From: Falsochrobactrum shanghaiense
Lineage (GTDB): Bacteria; Pseudomonadota; Alphaproteobacteria; Rhizobiales; Rhizobiaceae
DNA length: 64,000 nt
Assembly (NCBI RefSeq): GCF_003149535.1
Contig: NZ_QGDB01000005.1
Location: 124,001 to 188,000, forward strand
Direction of reading: 5' to 3'
Position 1 is the first letter of the stretch. The number at the start of each line of letters is the position of its first letter. The notes below the pieces were generated by a model. It saw only the letters and a list, made by a program, of their open reading frames with translations. It had not been told where the DNA came from and made no database searches. Below are positions 56,680 to 64,000 of this stretch, in pieces. The position numbers and the translations under genes were made by a program.

Positions 56680-58755
56680 ATGAATATCGAATTCGAACCG
56701 TTTCTGCCTCTGCCGTGGCTCATCGCAATTCTGGCTCCGCTCGCAATCCTCGTAGCGGCAAGCGTGGTCCTGCAAATGCGCGGTGCGGTCCTGCGCCTTC
56801 TTGCAGCCTTCGCGCTGGCGCTGGCGCTGTTCAATCCTGTTTTCATCCATGAAGAACGTCAGCCGCTCAAAAGCGTCGTCGCCCTCGTGGCCGATCGCAG
56901 CCAGAGCCAGGAGCTTGGCAACCGCCGCGCCGATACCGATGTAGCATTGAAAGCCCTTCAGGATCAGCTTGCGGCCATGCCGCAATTTGAAACGCGGATC
57001 ATCGAAACCGGGCAAGTCGGTGAAAATGAAGATGGTCATGCAACGCGGCTCTTCGGTCCGCTCGCCCATGCCCTTCTCGATGTGCCGCCTTCGCGGGTGG
57101 CGGGCGCAATCATGATTACCGACGGGCAGGTGCACGACATTCCACCCGGCAGGAATGCTCTGGGTTTCGATGCACCGCTCCATGCTCTCGTGACCGGCAA
57201 ACCGGATGAATTCGACCGCCGTATCCGCTTCAACAAGGCACCGCGCTACGGCATCAGCGGTAAGCCGCTGGAAATGTCCTTTACTGTCATCGATGAAGGC
57301 AGGAATCTCGGCAGTCCCGCACCGGTCGAAATCCGTGTCAATGGCGAAGCGGTGGCTGAGGAAGAAGCGCAGATCGGGCAGGAAACGCCCGTCACAATCG
57401 AGTTGCCGCGCGCAGGCGTCAATATTGTCGAGATCTCGACACCCACCCTTCCCGGCGAAGTTACAAACACGAATAATCGCGCCGTTGCTACCGTCGACGG
57501 CATTCGCGAAAATCTCCGGGTGCTTCTGGTTTCGGGAGAGCCGCATAATGGCGAACGTACATGGCGCAACCTGCTCAAATCCGATGCGGCTGTCGACCTC
57601 GTCCACTTCACCATTCTGCGCCCGCCGGAAAAGCAGGATGGCACACCGATCAATGAATTGTCGCTCATCGCCTTTCCGACGCGCGAATTATTCGTCGACA
57701 AGGTCAATGAATTCGACCTGATCATCCTCGACCGCTATCAGCATCGCGACGTGCTGCCGCTGCTTTATTACGACTATATCGCGCAATATGTGGAAAATGG
57801 CGGCGCCCTTCTGATTGCCGCCGGGCCTGAATATGCCGGTGACATGTCGATCGCGCGTACCCCGCTTTATAGCGCCCTGCCCGCCATGCCCACGGGCGCG
57901 GTGACGGAAAAAGCCTTTTATCCGCGCCTCACCGATCTCGGCAAGCGCCATCCCGTGACACGCGGACTTGAAGGCAGCACGCAGGAACCGCCCCATTGGA
58001 GCCGCTGGTTCCGCACCATTGATATTGGTCCGCCCGAAGGCGACACCGTGATGAGCGGCGCGGACGGCAAGCCGCTTCTCGTGCTTGACCATGTCGGTAA
58101 AGGACGTGTGGGCATGTTCCTGTCCGATCAGGGCTGGCTATGGGCGCGCGGCTTTGACGGCGGCGGTCCCTATGCAGCACTTTACCGCCGTATCGCGCAC
58201 TGGCTCATGCAGGAGCCGGAACTGGAAGAAGAGGCACTGACCGCAGGCAGCAATGGCCGCACGCTCGCCATTCACCGCCAGACCATGGGCGATAACCCCG
58301 GAACGGCTACCGTCACCACACCTTCAGGCAAGAAGTTGCAGGTCGATCTCGCCGAAAGCAAACCGGGCTTGTTCGAAGCTGCACTTGAAACCGACGAAAT
58401 CGGCATCTTCCATGTCAGCAATGGAGAGTTTGAGGCGCTTGCACATGTCGGCCCCGTCAATGCGCCGGAATTTACCGATAGTATCTCAACCACACAGCGC
58501 CTCGAACCCCTCGCCGGCCAGACCGACGGCTCGGTCCGCCGCATCCATGCAGGGGCAGAGAGTTCCGTCCGCATACCCGCGCTTACGGCTGTCAGCCCGA
58601 ACCGCCCTGCGAGCGGCAATGACTGGATCGGATTGCGCGAAACATCGGACACACAATTGACGAGCGTCAATCGCGTGCCGCTCTTTTCGGGTTTGCTGGC
58701 CCTGGCAACCCTGCTCTTTATTTTCGGGGGAATGTGGCACCGCGAAGGGCGCTAA
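56680..58755 (+). CDS. Membrane protein with VWA-like and glutamine-amidotransferase-like domains
   Basis: A 691-residue protein with two N-terminal membrane helices (residues 12-31 and 35-55) and one at the C terminus (LFSGLLALATLLFIFGGMWH). Between them lies a VWA-like domain whose metal motif D72-R-S-Q-S76 is intact, then a beta-rich region. A class I glutamine amidotransferase-like domain follows (VENGGALLIAAGPEYAGDM and nearby) without a clear catalytic Cys. It follows the DUF4159 gene by 12 bases and completes the MoxR operon. It may be the partner that MoxR acts on. Confidence 0.85.
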   Translation: MNIEFEPFLPLPWLIAILAPLAILVAASVVLQMRGAVLRLLAAFALALALFNPVFIHEERQPLKSVVALVADRSQSQELGNRRADTDVALKALQDQLAAMPQFETRIIETGQVGENEDGHATRLFGPLAHALLDVPPSRVAGAIMITDGQVHDIPPGRNALGFDAPLHALVTGKPDEFDRRIRFNKAPRYGISGKPLEMSFTVIDEGRNLGSPAPVEIRVNGEAVAEEEAQIGQETPVTIELPRAGVNIVEISTPTLPGEVTNTNNRAVATVDGIRENLRVLLVSGEPHNGERTWRNLLKSDAAVDLVHFTILRPPEKQDGTPINELSLIAFPTRELFVDKVNEFDLIILDRYQHRDVLPLLYYDYIAQYVENGGALLIAAGPEYAGDMSIARTPLYSALPAMPTGAVTEKAFYPRLTDLGKRHPVTRGLEGSTQEPPHWSRWFRTIDIGPPEGDTVMSGADGKPLLVLDHVGKGRVGMFLSDQGWLWARGFDGGGPYAALYRRIAHWLMQEPELEEEALTAGSNGRTLAIHRQTMGDNPGTATVTTPSGKKLQVDLAESKPGLFEAALETDEIGIFHVSNGEFEALAHVGPVNAPEFTDSISTTQRLEPLAGQTDGSVRRIHAGAESSVRIPALTAVSPNRPASGNDWIGLRETSDTQLTSVNRVPLFSGLLALATLLFIFGGMWHREGR

Positions 58756-58778
58756 TCCGCCCCCTACAACCCGGATAT

Positions 58779-59294
58779 TTACGCCCGATCTGCGTGGCGC
58801 ACGGCACCTGATACGCCCTGCAAGGCACCGACAGTCAGTTCGCAGGCCAGCAAGCGGCGGGGATCGACCGGCGCGGGCATCGTCATCGAACCGGGCGCGA
58901 CCACACGGAAACCAAACGGGCCGTAATAAGGTTCATCCCCGACAAGAACGACAAGCTTGTGACCGGCTTCTTTGGCGGCCTCAAGCGACATGCGCATCAA
59001 GGTCCGGCCAATACCGCGATTCTTCCAGTTCGGACGCACGGCAAGGGGCCCGAGCAGCAAAGCTGGCGTCTTGCCGACAACGATTGGCGTCAGCCGCAAC
59101 GAGCCGATCACGATGCCGCCCATAAGTGCTACGAATGACAGGTTTTGCTCATGCGGACCACCCTCGCGGATGAAATGCGCCGCGCGGGTGAAGCGTCCGG
59201 GACCAAACGCTTCAGCATTGATGGCTTCAATTTCGATGTCGTGTGCCGGGTCTTCCTGCACATAAGTGAGTTCAAGCTGCTGCATAGCTTTCAT
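58779..59294 (-). CDS. GNAT-family N-acetyltransferase
   Basis: A 171-residue acetyltransferase of the GNAT fold. The acetyl-CoA loop is RPNWKNRGIGRTLMRMSLEA, and the YhbS-like segment KLVVLVGDEPYYGPFGFR is next, a pattern shared with YhbS-type acetyltransferases. The start at 59294 is chosen over longer and shorter options (59327, 59285), without a strong ribosome binding site for any. It is convergent with the MoxR operon, 23 bases apart. The substrate is unknown. Confidence 0.87.
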   Translation of the reverse strand: MKAMQQLELTYVQEDPAHDIEIEAINAEAFGPGRFTRAAHFIREGGPHEQNLSFVALMGGIVIGSLRLTPIVVGKTPALLLGPLAVRPNWKNRGIGRTLMRMSLEAAKEAGHKLVVLVGDEPYYGPFGFRVVAPGSMTMPAPVDPRRLLACELTVGALQGVSGAVRHADRA

Positions 59295-59589
59295 CGCAAT
59301 AGGAGATGTCGGCGGCCGGATGACCAATGGAATGCATTCTGCGCGAGGGCGCAGTCAAAGATTCATCGTCGGATGAAAAGCATTCCAGTCACATCACTCT
59401 CCCGTGCGGCGGCGTATGAGGGAAACCGCAATCTGGATGTTGCCTAACACCAATTTGGTCAGAGGTAAAACAATTTCTTTCAAAATGGTGGCAACAACTG
59501 TCTATTTGGAAACTTTACGCACTGTTCATCAATGAAGAGGCTGTCAAGGCGCGATTTTCACTCTATTTTCTATCAAAAGGAGAAATCGG

Positions 59590-60576
59590 ATGGGACTTCT
59601 GGTCGACGGTAAATGGCATGACGTCTGGTACGATACCAAAAGCACGCAGGGCCGCTTCGAGCGTTCAAAATCGCAGTTCAGGAACTGGATAACCGCCGAT
59701 GGCAGCGCCGGGCCAACGGGCGAAGGCGGTTTCAAGGCCGAACCGGGGCGCTATCATCTCTATGTTTCGCTTGCCTGCCCTTGGGCACACCGCACGCTCA
59801 TCTTCCGCGCCCTCAAAAGGCTTGAAGACGTCATCTCGGTCTCGGTGGTAGATTATCTGATGGCCGAGGAAGGCTGGACACTTTATGGCTCCACCGGCAG
59901 CACCGGTGATGCGCTTTACGGCTCCAAACGCCTCTATGAAATCTATACCCGCGCCGACCCGCACTATTCGGGCCGCGTCACGGTGCCGGTGCTCTGGGAC
60001 AAGCAGCGCGAGACCATCGTTTCAAACGAATCATCCGAAATCATCCGCATGTTGAATTCGGCCTTCAACGAATATGGCGATGCATCGCTCGATTTCTATC
60101 CCGAGCTGTTGCGCAACGAAATCGACGCACTCAACGAATTCGTCTATCCCAATATCAATAATGGCGTTTATCGCGCGGGCTTCGCGACCACGCAGGCAGC
60201 CTATGAGGAGGCTTTCGGCCAACTCTTCGACGCACTCGACACGCTTGAGGGGAAACTCTCCAGCCAGCGCTATCTTGCCGGTTCAGTTTTGACCGAGGCG
60301 GATTGGCGGCTGTTCACCACGCTTATCCGTTTTGATCCGGTCTATGTCGGGCATTTCAAATGCAATATGCGCCGGATCGCAGACTATCCCAACCTGTGGA
60401 ATTATACGCGCGAACTCTATCAGGTGCCCGGCATTGCCGCGACGGTAAACCTTGAACATATCAAGGGGCACTATTATTGCAGCCATAAGACGATCAATCC
60501 AACGGGGATCGTACCGCTCGGACCTGAAATCGACTTTTCCCTGCCGCATGATCGGGAGCGGCTTGCAAAAAGCTGA
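59590..60576 (+). CDS. yqjG: Glutathionyl-hydroquinone reductase (Xi-class GST)
   Basis: A 328-residue Xi-class glutathione transferase. The catalytic Cys is C63 in LACPWAHRTLIFRALKRL. Other family marks are the WYDTKSTQGRFERSKSQFRN segment near the start, VPVLWDKQRETIVSNESSEI, and YVGHFKCNMRRIADYPNLW. These enzymes reduce glutathionyl-hydroquinones with a second glutathione. An AAAAGGAGAAATC site precedes the ATG. Monocistronic as far as can be seen. Confidence 0.93.
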   Translation: MGLLVDGKWHDVWYDTKSTQGRFERSKSQFRNWITADGSAGPTGEGGFKAEPGRYHLYVSLACPWAHRTLIFRALKRLEDVISVSVVDYLMAEEGWTLYGSTGSTGDALYGSKRLYEIYTRADPHYSGRVTVPVLWDKQRETIVSNESSEIIRMLNSAFNEYGDASLDFYPELLRNEIDALNEFVYPNINNGVYRAGFATTQAAYEEAFGQLFDALDTLEGKLSSQRYLAGSVLTEADWRLFTTLIRFDPVYVGHFKCNMRRIADYPNLWNYTRELYQVPGIAATVNLEHIKGHYYCSHKTINPTGIVPLGPEIDFSLPHDRERLAKS

Positions 60577-60643
60577 GGCAAAACAAAACTGCGGCTTTTC
60601 TGCAACAGCCGTAACAGAACGCCGCTGTCTTCTCTATTCTTCC

Positions 60644-60673
60644 CTATCCCGTTGATTTCAATCAATGGGATAG
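60644..60673 (+). promoter_or_regulatory. FNR-type box upstream of ompW
   Basis: TTGAT-TTCA-ATCAA at 60652-60665 is a perfect match to the FNR consensus TTGAT-N4-ATCAA. It sits at the centre of a longer inverted repeat (CTATCCC at 60644-60650, GGGATAG at 60667-60673). Its centre is about 70 bases before the ompW start codon. A TATCCT at 60701-60706 is a possible -10. Alphaproteobacterial FnrN and FixK proteins use this kind of site. Confidence 0.6.
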
Positions 60674-60728
60674 GCTGCGAAGCGGTTCAGACTGGGTGCA
60701 TATCCTACCCAGACTGAAGGAGAGAGAC

Positions 60729-61409
60729 ATGAACCGCGTAGCCAAGGGGCTTCTGGCCGCAACCGCACTGACATTCGCTGCACCCGCTGCATTTGCAGCC
60801 GACGCGATTATTGCGCCAGCACCGACACAGATCGAAGCCGTACCTCAAGCGCTGTCACCATGGCAGATTCGCGTGCGCGCACTTGGCGTGATTGCCGAAA
60901 ATTCCGGCTATGTGAACGGCGTTCCCGGCTCCGACCTTGACTATTCCAAGTCGATCACGCCAGAACTCGACATCACCTATTATTTTACCGATAATTTTGC
61001 CGCTGAACTCATTCTCGGTACGACCTATGCCAATATCAACGGCTCCGGCTCCATCGACAGCTTGGGCAAGGTTGGCAAGGTCTGGATGCTGCCGCCAACG
61101 CTGACGGCGCAATATCACTTCACCAATTTCGGCGCATTCAAGCCTTATATCGGCGCAGGCGTGAACTACACCATCTTTTACAACCAGGATGCCGGCAGCG
61201 CCGACCATCTAAAAGTGAAAAACACGTTCGGCGGCGCTCTCCAGATCGGCTTCGACTATATGATCGATGAGCATTGGGGCGTGAACTTCGACGTGAAGAA
61301 ACTCTTCCTCGAACCAAAGTTCGACGTCACGGTCGCCGGACAGGAGTTGACCGGCAAGGCCAAGCTCAATCCATGGCTGATCGGTACGGGCATCACCTAC
61401 CGCTTCTGA
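60729..61409 (+). CDS. ompW: OmpW-family outer membrane beta-barrel protein
   Basis: A 226-residue outer membrane protein. A signal peptide (MNRVAKGLLAATALTFAAPA, cleavage expected after AFA near residue 22) precedes an eight-stranded OmpW barrel. Marks are WQIRVRALGVIAENSGYVNG, LDITYYFTDNFAAELIL, LTAQYHFTNFGAFKPYIGAG and the C-terminal LIGTGITYRF ending in Phe, the outer-membrane assembly signal. OmpW forms a hydrophobic channel in E. coli. AAGGAGAGAGAC precedes the start. A perfect FNR-type box lies upstream; E. coli ompW is also under FNR control. Confidence 0.93.
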   Translation: MNRVAKGLLAATALTFAAPAAFAADAIIAPAPTQIEAVPQALSPWQIRVRALGVIAENSGYVNGVPGSDLDYSKSITPELDITYYFTDNFAAELILGTTYANINGSGSIDSLGKVGKVWMLPPTLTAQYHFTNFGAFKPYIGAGVNYTIFYNQDAGSADHLKVKNTFGGALQIGFDYMIDEHWGVNFDVKKLFLEPKFDVTVAGQELTGKAKLNPWLIGTGITYRF

Positions 61410-61418
61410 TAATCGGCA

Positions 61419-61447
61419 AGGGCGCTTCGATCCAATGGGAGCGCCCT
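61419..61447. terminator. Weak terminator-like hairpin between ompW and the NUDIX gene
   Basis: AGGGCGCT (61419-61426) pairs with AGCGCCCT (61440-61447) across a 13-base loop. No T run follows. Confidence 0.4.
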
Positions 61448-61902
61448 CACCATAGCGGCAGAGGATCGAGATCGTGCAGCGCTTCCTGCAAGCGTCGTTT
61501 GGTGGATGGCGTTGTGTTCTCCGGCAGTCTGTCGAGCGGGAAAAAGCCTGATTCAGCGATTTCCCTGTCACGTTTCCTGGGGCCTGTCTGCTCGAAAGAA
61601 CGGCAGATATAAAGCGCCACATGATCGCGCGGCGAAGCATGAGCGTTCTTGTAAAGCGCAAAGAGCTGCGGACGTCCTGTCAGCACGATATTGCCCTCCT
61701 CGCGCAATTCCTTTTCCAGCGCCTGCCCGAACGTCTCCCCGCGCTCCACGCCGCCGCCGGGTAATTGCCAGCCCGGAACATAAGTATGGCGCACCAGAAA
61801 TACTGCATTCTTCTTTTCATCATAGACAATCGCCCGGACACCAAGGGTCATTGGGCGCCGAAACAAAAAAATTGTGTGAAATAAAAAGTGGCGAATACGC
61901 AT
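61447..61902 (-). CDS. NUDIX hydrolase
   Basis: A 151-residue NUDIX protein with the box GGGVERGETFGQALEKELRE followed by EGNI, which fits the consensus G-x5-E-x7-R-E-U-x-E-E-x-G-U. An N-terminal segment MRIRHFLFHTIFLFRRP precedes the domain. The start at 61902 follows GGAG by 7 bases; a start at 61947 is in frame but lacks one. Substrate unknown (nucleoside diphosphate-linked compound in this family). Convergent with ompW. Confidence 0.9.
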   Translation of the reverse strand: MRIRHFLFHTIFLFRRPMTLGVRAIVYDEKKNAVFLVRHTYVPGWQLPGGGVERGETFGQALEKELREEGNIVLTGRPQLFALYKNAHASPRDHVALYICRSFEQTGPRKRDREIAESGFFPLDRLPENTTPSTKRRLQEALHDLDPLPLW

Positions 61903-62009
61903 ACCGGCTCTCCAGTCCTCTCCATTTGAAGCAAAACCGAAAAACACTTCATTAAGAAAATTCGCCTTTCGCGGTTTCCGTCCGCTAAAATCTACAGTAC
62001 ACCGGCTCT

Positions 62010-62912
62010 ATGTTCCGTCTTGCCCATATTTCAGACATTCATCTGTCGCCTTTGCCGCGCGTGCGATACCGCGAATTGGCATCGAAGCGCATCACCGGCT
62101 ATATAAACTGGCTGCGCAACCGCAAAGGCGCGATGCATGGCACCGTGCTTGATAGCCTCATTGCCGACATGCTCACCCACAAGCCAGACCATATTGCCGT
62201 CACCGGCGATTTGGTCAATCTCGCGCTCAATCTGGAAATCGATATTGCCAATGACTGGCTTGGCACACTCGGCGAGCCGGATGATGTTTCGGTGGTGCCG
62301 GGCAACCATGACGCCTATGTTCCCGGTGCGCTCGACAAGGCGTGCCGCAAATGGGAGCCATGGATGCGCGGCGACGGCGTGGACAATAGCGGCAGGCGCG
62401 TCGAATTTCCCTATCTGCGCGCCCGTGAACAGATTGCGATGATCGGGGTCTCATCCGCACGCGCGACGGCACCTTTCATGGCCAGCGGCGATTTTCGCTC
62501 GTCGCAGGCCAGGCGGCTTGCAGCCATGCTTGATGAGGCCGGTTCACGCGGGCTTTTCCGCGTCGTCATGATCCATCATCCGCCCATTCACGGTGCGACC
62601 CCGACCCATAAGCGGCTTTATGGCATTCGCCGCTTTCAAAAGATCATTCGCAATCATGGCGCGGAACTCATTCTCCATGGCCATACGCATCTTGCCACGC
62701 GTTATGATATTGATGGCCCCCACGGCAAGGTTCCTGTAATCGGCGTTCCTTCCGCCAGCCAGAATTATGGCGGCCACAAGCCTGCCGCACGTTATAACAT
62801 CTTCAATATCGACCGCAGGCCCGATGGCGGCTGGTCATGCCAATGGGAACAGCACGGCATCGAAGATGCAAGCGAGCGCATTCTCAAGCTCTCGCAACAG
62901 CAGCTTTATTGA
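62010..62912 (+). CDS. Calcineurin-like metallophosphoesterase
   Basis: A 300-residue metallophosphoesterase. All five metal motifs are visible: HISDIHLSP (D-x-H), VTGDLVNLA (G-D), VVPGNHDAY (G-N-H-D/E), VVMIHHPPIHG (H) and LILHGHTHLAT (G-H-x-H). The order and spacing are those of the class III phosphodiesterase/DNA-repair type superfamily. It may act on cyclic nucleotides, phospholipids or UDP-sugars; the substrate cannot be told. Its 3' end overlaps the convergent gene by 7 bases. Confidence 0.93.
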   Translation: MFRLAHISDIHLSPLPRVRYRELASKRITGYINWLRNRKGAMHGTVLDSLIADMLTHKPDHIAVTGDLVNLALNLEIDIANDWLGTLGEPDDVSVVPGNHDAYVPGALDKACRKWEPWMRGDGVDNSGRRVEFPYLRAREQIAMIGVSSARATAPFMASGDFRSSQARRLAAMLDEAGSRGLFRVVMIHHPPIHGATPTHKRLYGIRRFQKIIRNHGAELILHGHTHLATRYDIDGPHGKVPVIGVPSASQNYGGHKPAARYNIFNIDRRPDGGWSCQWEQHGIEDASERILKLSQQQLY

Positions 62913-63514
62913 AATAAATAGGCTTCCAGGCGCTCATGAAAAAGCGCGAACAGCACGATACAGGCAGCGATTGCGCCCAATAAGAACCAGCGAAAACCCG
63001 AGCTTGCGCTGCGTGGTTTTTCATTGCCGGTTTCCGCCGCCTGCGGATTTTCTTTTGCTGCAAAGGATGGCTCAGGCGCAGTTTCCCGCAATGAGATGAC
63101 CTCGCCTTCCATCAGCCTTGCGCGTTCCACAAGGCGCTCGGCAATATACAAGGTAACGGCTTCAGCAATTTTACCGATTTCGACGCTTTCAGCGACAACA
63201 ATCCGCCCAAGCCTCGTATCGCGTACGAAGCGATAGGTTCGCCGGTCACGCGCCATCATTACATGGGCCGTCGCATCGAGCCACAAACGCGGCTGCAAGC
63301 CGGAAGAAAGGGCAAAATCCCATTGCGGATCATCGAGCGGTACATCGTCGAAAACGGGTTTAAGCTCCTGCGCCAGCAGTTCCAGCCGCGCCCGGTCCGC
63401 GTCTTTCATATCCACGATGACGTCACCGCGATCAGCGGCAGCGATTTTTGCCGTGCGAATGGCTTCAGCCAGTCTGCGCGGCGTTGCTGCGGATTTATCA
63501 CTCAACTCGCCCAT
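62906..63514 (-). CDS. Hypothetical protein with C-terminal membrane anchor
   Basis: A 202-residue protein of unknown function. The soluble N-terminal part has a conserved-looking block (FALSSGLQPRLWLDATAHVM, MARDRRTYRFVRDTRLGRIV), followed by a polar linker and one hydrophobic segment at the very end (FRWFLLGAIAACIVLFALFH). That makes it a likely tail-anchored protein with its N terminus in the cytoplasm. Similar proteins are found in Rhizobiales, but I do not know a function. It overlaps the convergent metallophosphoesterase gene by 7 bases. Confidence 0.75.
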   Translation of the reverse strand: MGELSDKSAATPRRLAEAIRTAKIAAADRGDVIVDMKDADRARLELLAQELKPVFDDVPLDDPQWDFALSSGLQPRLWLDATAHVMMARDRRTYRFVRDTRLGRIVVAESVEIGKIAEAVTLYIAERLVERARLMEGEVISLRETAPEPSFAAKENPQAAETGNEKPRSASSGFRWFLLGAIAACIVLFALFHERLEAYLFQ

Positions 63515-63530
63515 GATCGCGCCTCACACA

Positions 63531-63640
63531 AGAGCACATCCCGAAAAGTGGGAACCGGTTTTCGGAAAAAGATGTGCCTAAAAGCAAAGAGATAGAGCAT
63601 TTCCAGCACAAGAAGAACCCGGTTTTGCATCCGCCCAACG
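63531..63640. repeat. Composite intergenic palindromic repeat
   Basis: GCACATC (63534-63540) and GATGTGC (63571-63577) form the outer arms. CCGAAAA (63541-63547) and TTTTCGG (63559-63565) form the inner arms around the loop GTGGGAACCGG. A second piece, AGAGCATTTCCAGCACAAG followed by CGGTTTTGC at about 63595-63629, resembles the repeat at 38230. The element fills the gap between the hypothetical gene and leuA. Confidence 0.75.
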
Positions 63641-63672
63641 TTAACGTAACTTGCCATCAAGCTCCAATGAAA

Positions 63673-63695
63673 AAGGCGACGCAATGCGCCGCCTT
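63673..63695 (-). terminator. Terminator of leuA
   Basis: AAGGCGACGC (63673-63682) pairs with GCGCCGCCTT (63686-63695) with one A-C mismatch. On the minus strand it is followed by TTTTTCATT. Confidence 0.75.
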
Positions 63696-63719
63696 GATCA
63701 CGAGGATAAATCGCAACTA

Positions 63720-64000
63720 TTAGCCAATGACACGGTTTGCAGCCGAAACCACCGCTTCCAGCGAGGCGCTAACGATGTTGTCGTTGATGCCGACACCAAA
63801 CAGCTTTCCATCCGGATAGGCCATTTCGACATAGGAAATCGCCGAGGCATCGGATCCCTGCTGAAGCGAATGTTCCGAATAATCCGACACCGACATTTTC
63901 ACGCCAAGATATTTTGAAAGCGCATCGACAAAACCATCGATAGGCCCGGTGCCGCGTCCTTCAATATTCTTCGTCACGCCATTATCGGTGATTTCGGCGG
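63720..64000 (-). CDS. leuA: 2-isopropylmalate synthase, C-terminal part (cut by window edge)
   Basis: LeuA makes 2-isopropylmalate from acetyl-CoA and 2-ketoisovalerate, the first step of leucine synthesis. Only the last 93 residues are inside the window, all within the leucine-sensing LeuA dimer/regulatory domain. Visible are GRGTGPIDGFVDALSKYLGV, SVSDYSEHSLQQGSDASAIS and the C-terminal GVGINDNIVSASLEAVVSAA, all characteristic. The gene runs off the right edge; a terminator follows its stop codon. Confidence 0.94.
   Translation of the reverse strand, partial: AEITDNGVTKNIEGRGTGPIDGFVDALSKYLGVKMSVSDYSEHSLQQGSDASAISYVEMAYPDGKLFGVGINDNIVSASLEAVVSAANRVIG

Noticed and set aside
56014-57606. 530-codon open frame antisense to the MoxR operon
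   Set aside because: It spans the junction of two real genes on the other strand and shows no domain, only shadow composition.

Overview
The window is a stretch of ordinary, gene-dense alphaproteobacterial core chromosome, and everything in it fits Brucella or a very close relative (Ochrobactrum). The pointers are a BA14k-type small secreted protein, a LysR regulator next to trxB (the VtlR/LsrB arrangement), a PetP/PetR-like regulator pair, the long 1162-residue CarB typical of alphaproteobacteria, and intergenic palindromes of about 100 bp that resemble the Brucella Bru-RS elements. No phage, insertion sequence, CRISPR array, rRNA or tRNA gene was seen. Both ends cut genes: dnaG at the left edge and leuA at the right edge.

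Layout. 1-9.5 kb: dnaG 5' end, a Na/Pi cotransporter behind a candidate PHO box, yqeY, and carA and carB separated by an oppositely oriented zinc metallopeptidase. 9.5-18 kb: a membrane-fused ABC protein with a degenerate ATPase, a cold-shock gene, aspartate aminotransferase, a candidate AbcR-type small RNA beside vtlR, trxB, trkH and an Lrp regulator. 18-22.6 kb: lytic transglycosylase, a second cold-shock gene with a structured leader, BA14k protein, MBL hydrolase and ilvE. 22.9-27.7 kb: MarR regulator, response regulator and histidine kinase, then crcB, a tRNA-binding protein, YbjN and UbiK. 27.9-33.7 kb: lgt, NDUFAF7-like methyltransferase, pgeF, a metal-site-less M24 protein, a lipoprotein and prs. 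33.8-38.9 kb: a HerA-like ATPase, rplY-pth-ychF and apt. 39.2-46 kb: petABC (cytochrome bc1) and two tandem ABC exporters. 46-51.7 kb: trmL, hemF, an LpxO-like hydroxylase, and an overlapping cca/NUDIX/DUF1285 set. 51.9-58.8 kb: a tight MoxR-DUF58-DUF4159-VWA/GATase operon. 58.8-64 kb: GNAT, glutathionyl-hydroquinone reductase, ompW, NUDIX, metallophosphoesterase, a tail-anchored protein and leuA.

How the genes fit together. Many serve respiration and its regulation (petABC, UbiK, the NDUFAF7-like protein, hemF, PetP/PetR-like regulators, candidate FNR-type boxes at ompW and crcB) or the cell envelope (lgt, pgeF, lytic transglycosylase, LpxO-like hydroxylase, OmpW, ABC exporters, the MoxR cluster). 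The most interesting non-coding signals are the small RNA downstream of vtlR, with a LysR-type palindrome about 66 bases upstream of its predicted start; a slippage-prone repeat at its terminator; structured leaders of carB and of the second cold-shock gene; and a repeat family whose 11-base loop is constant while its stems covary. All calls come from reading the sequence without database searches.
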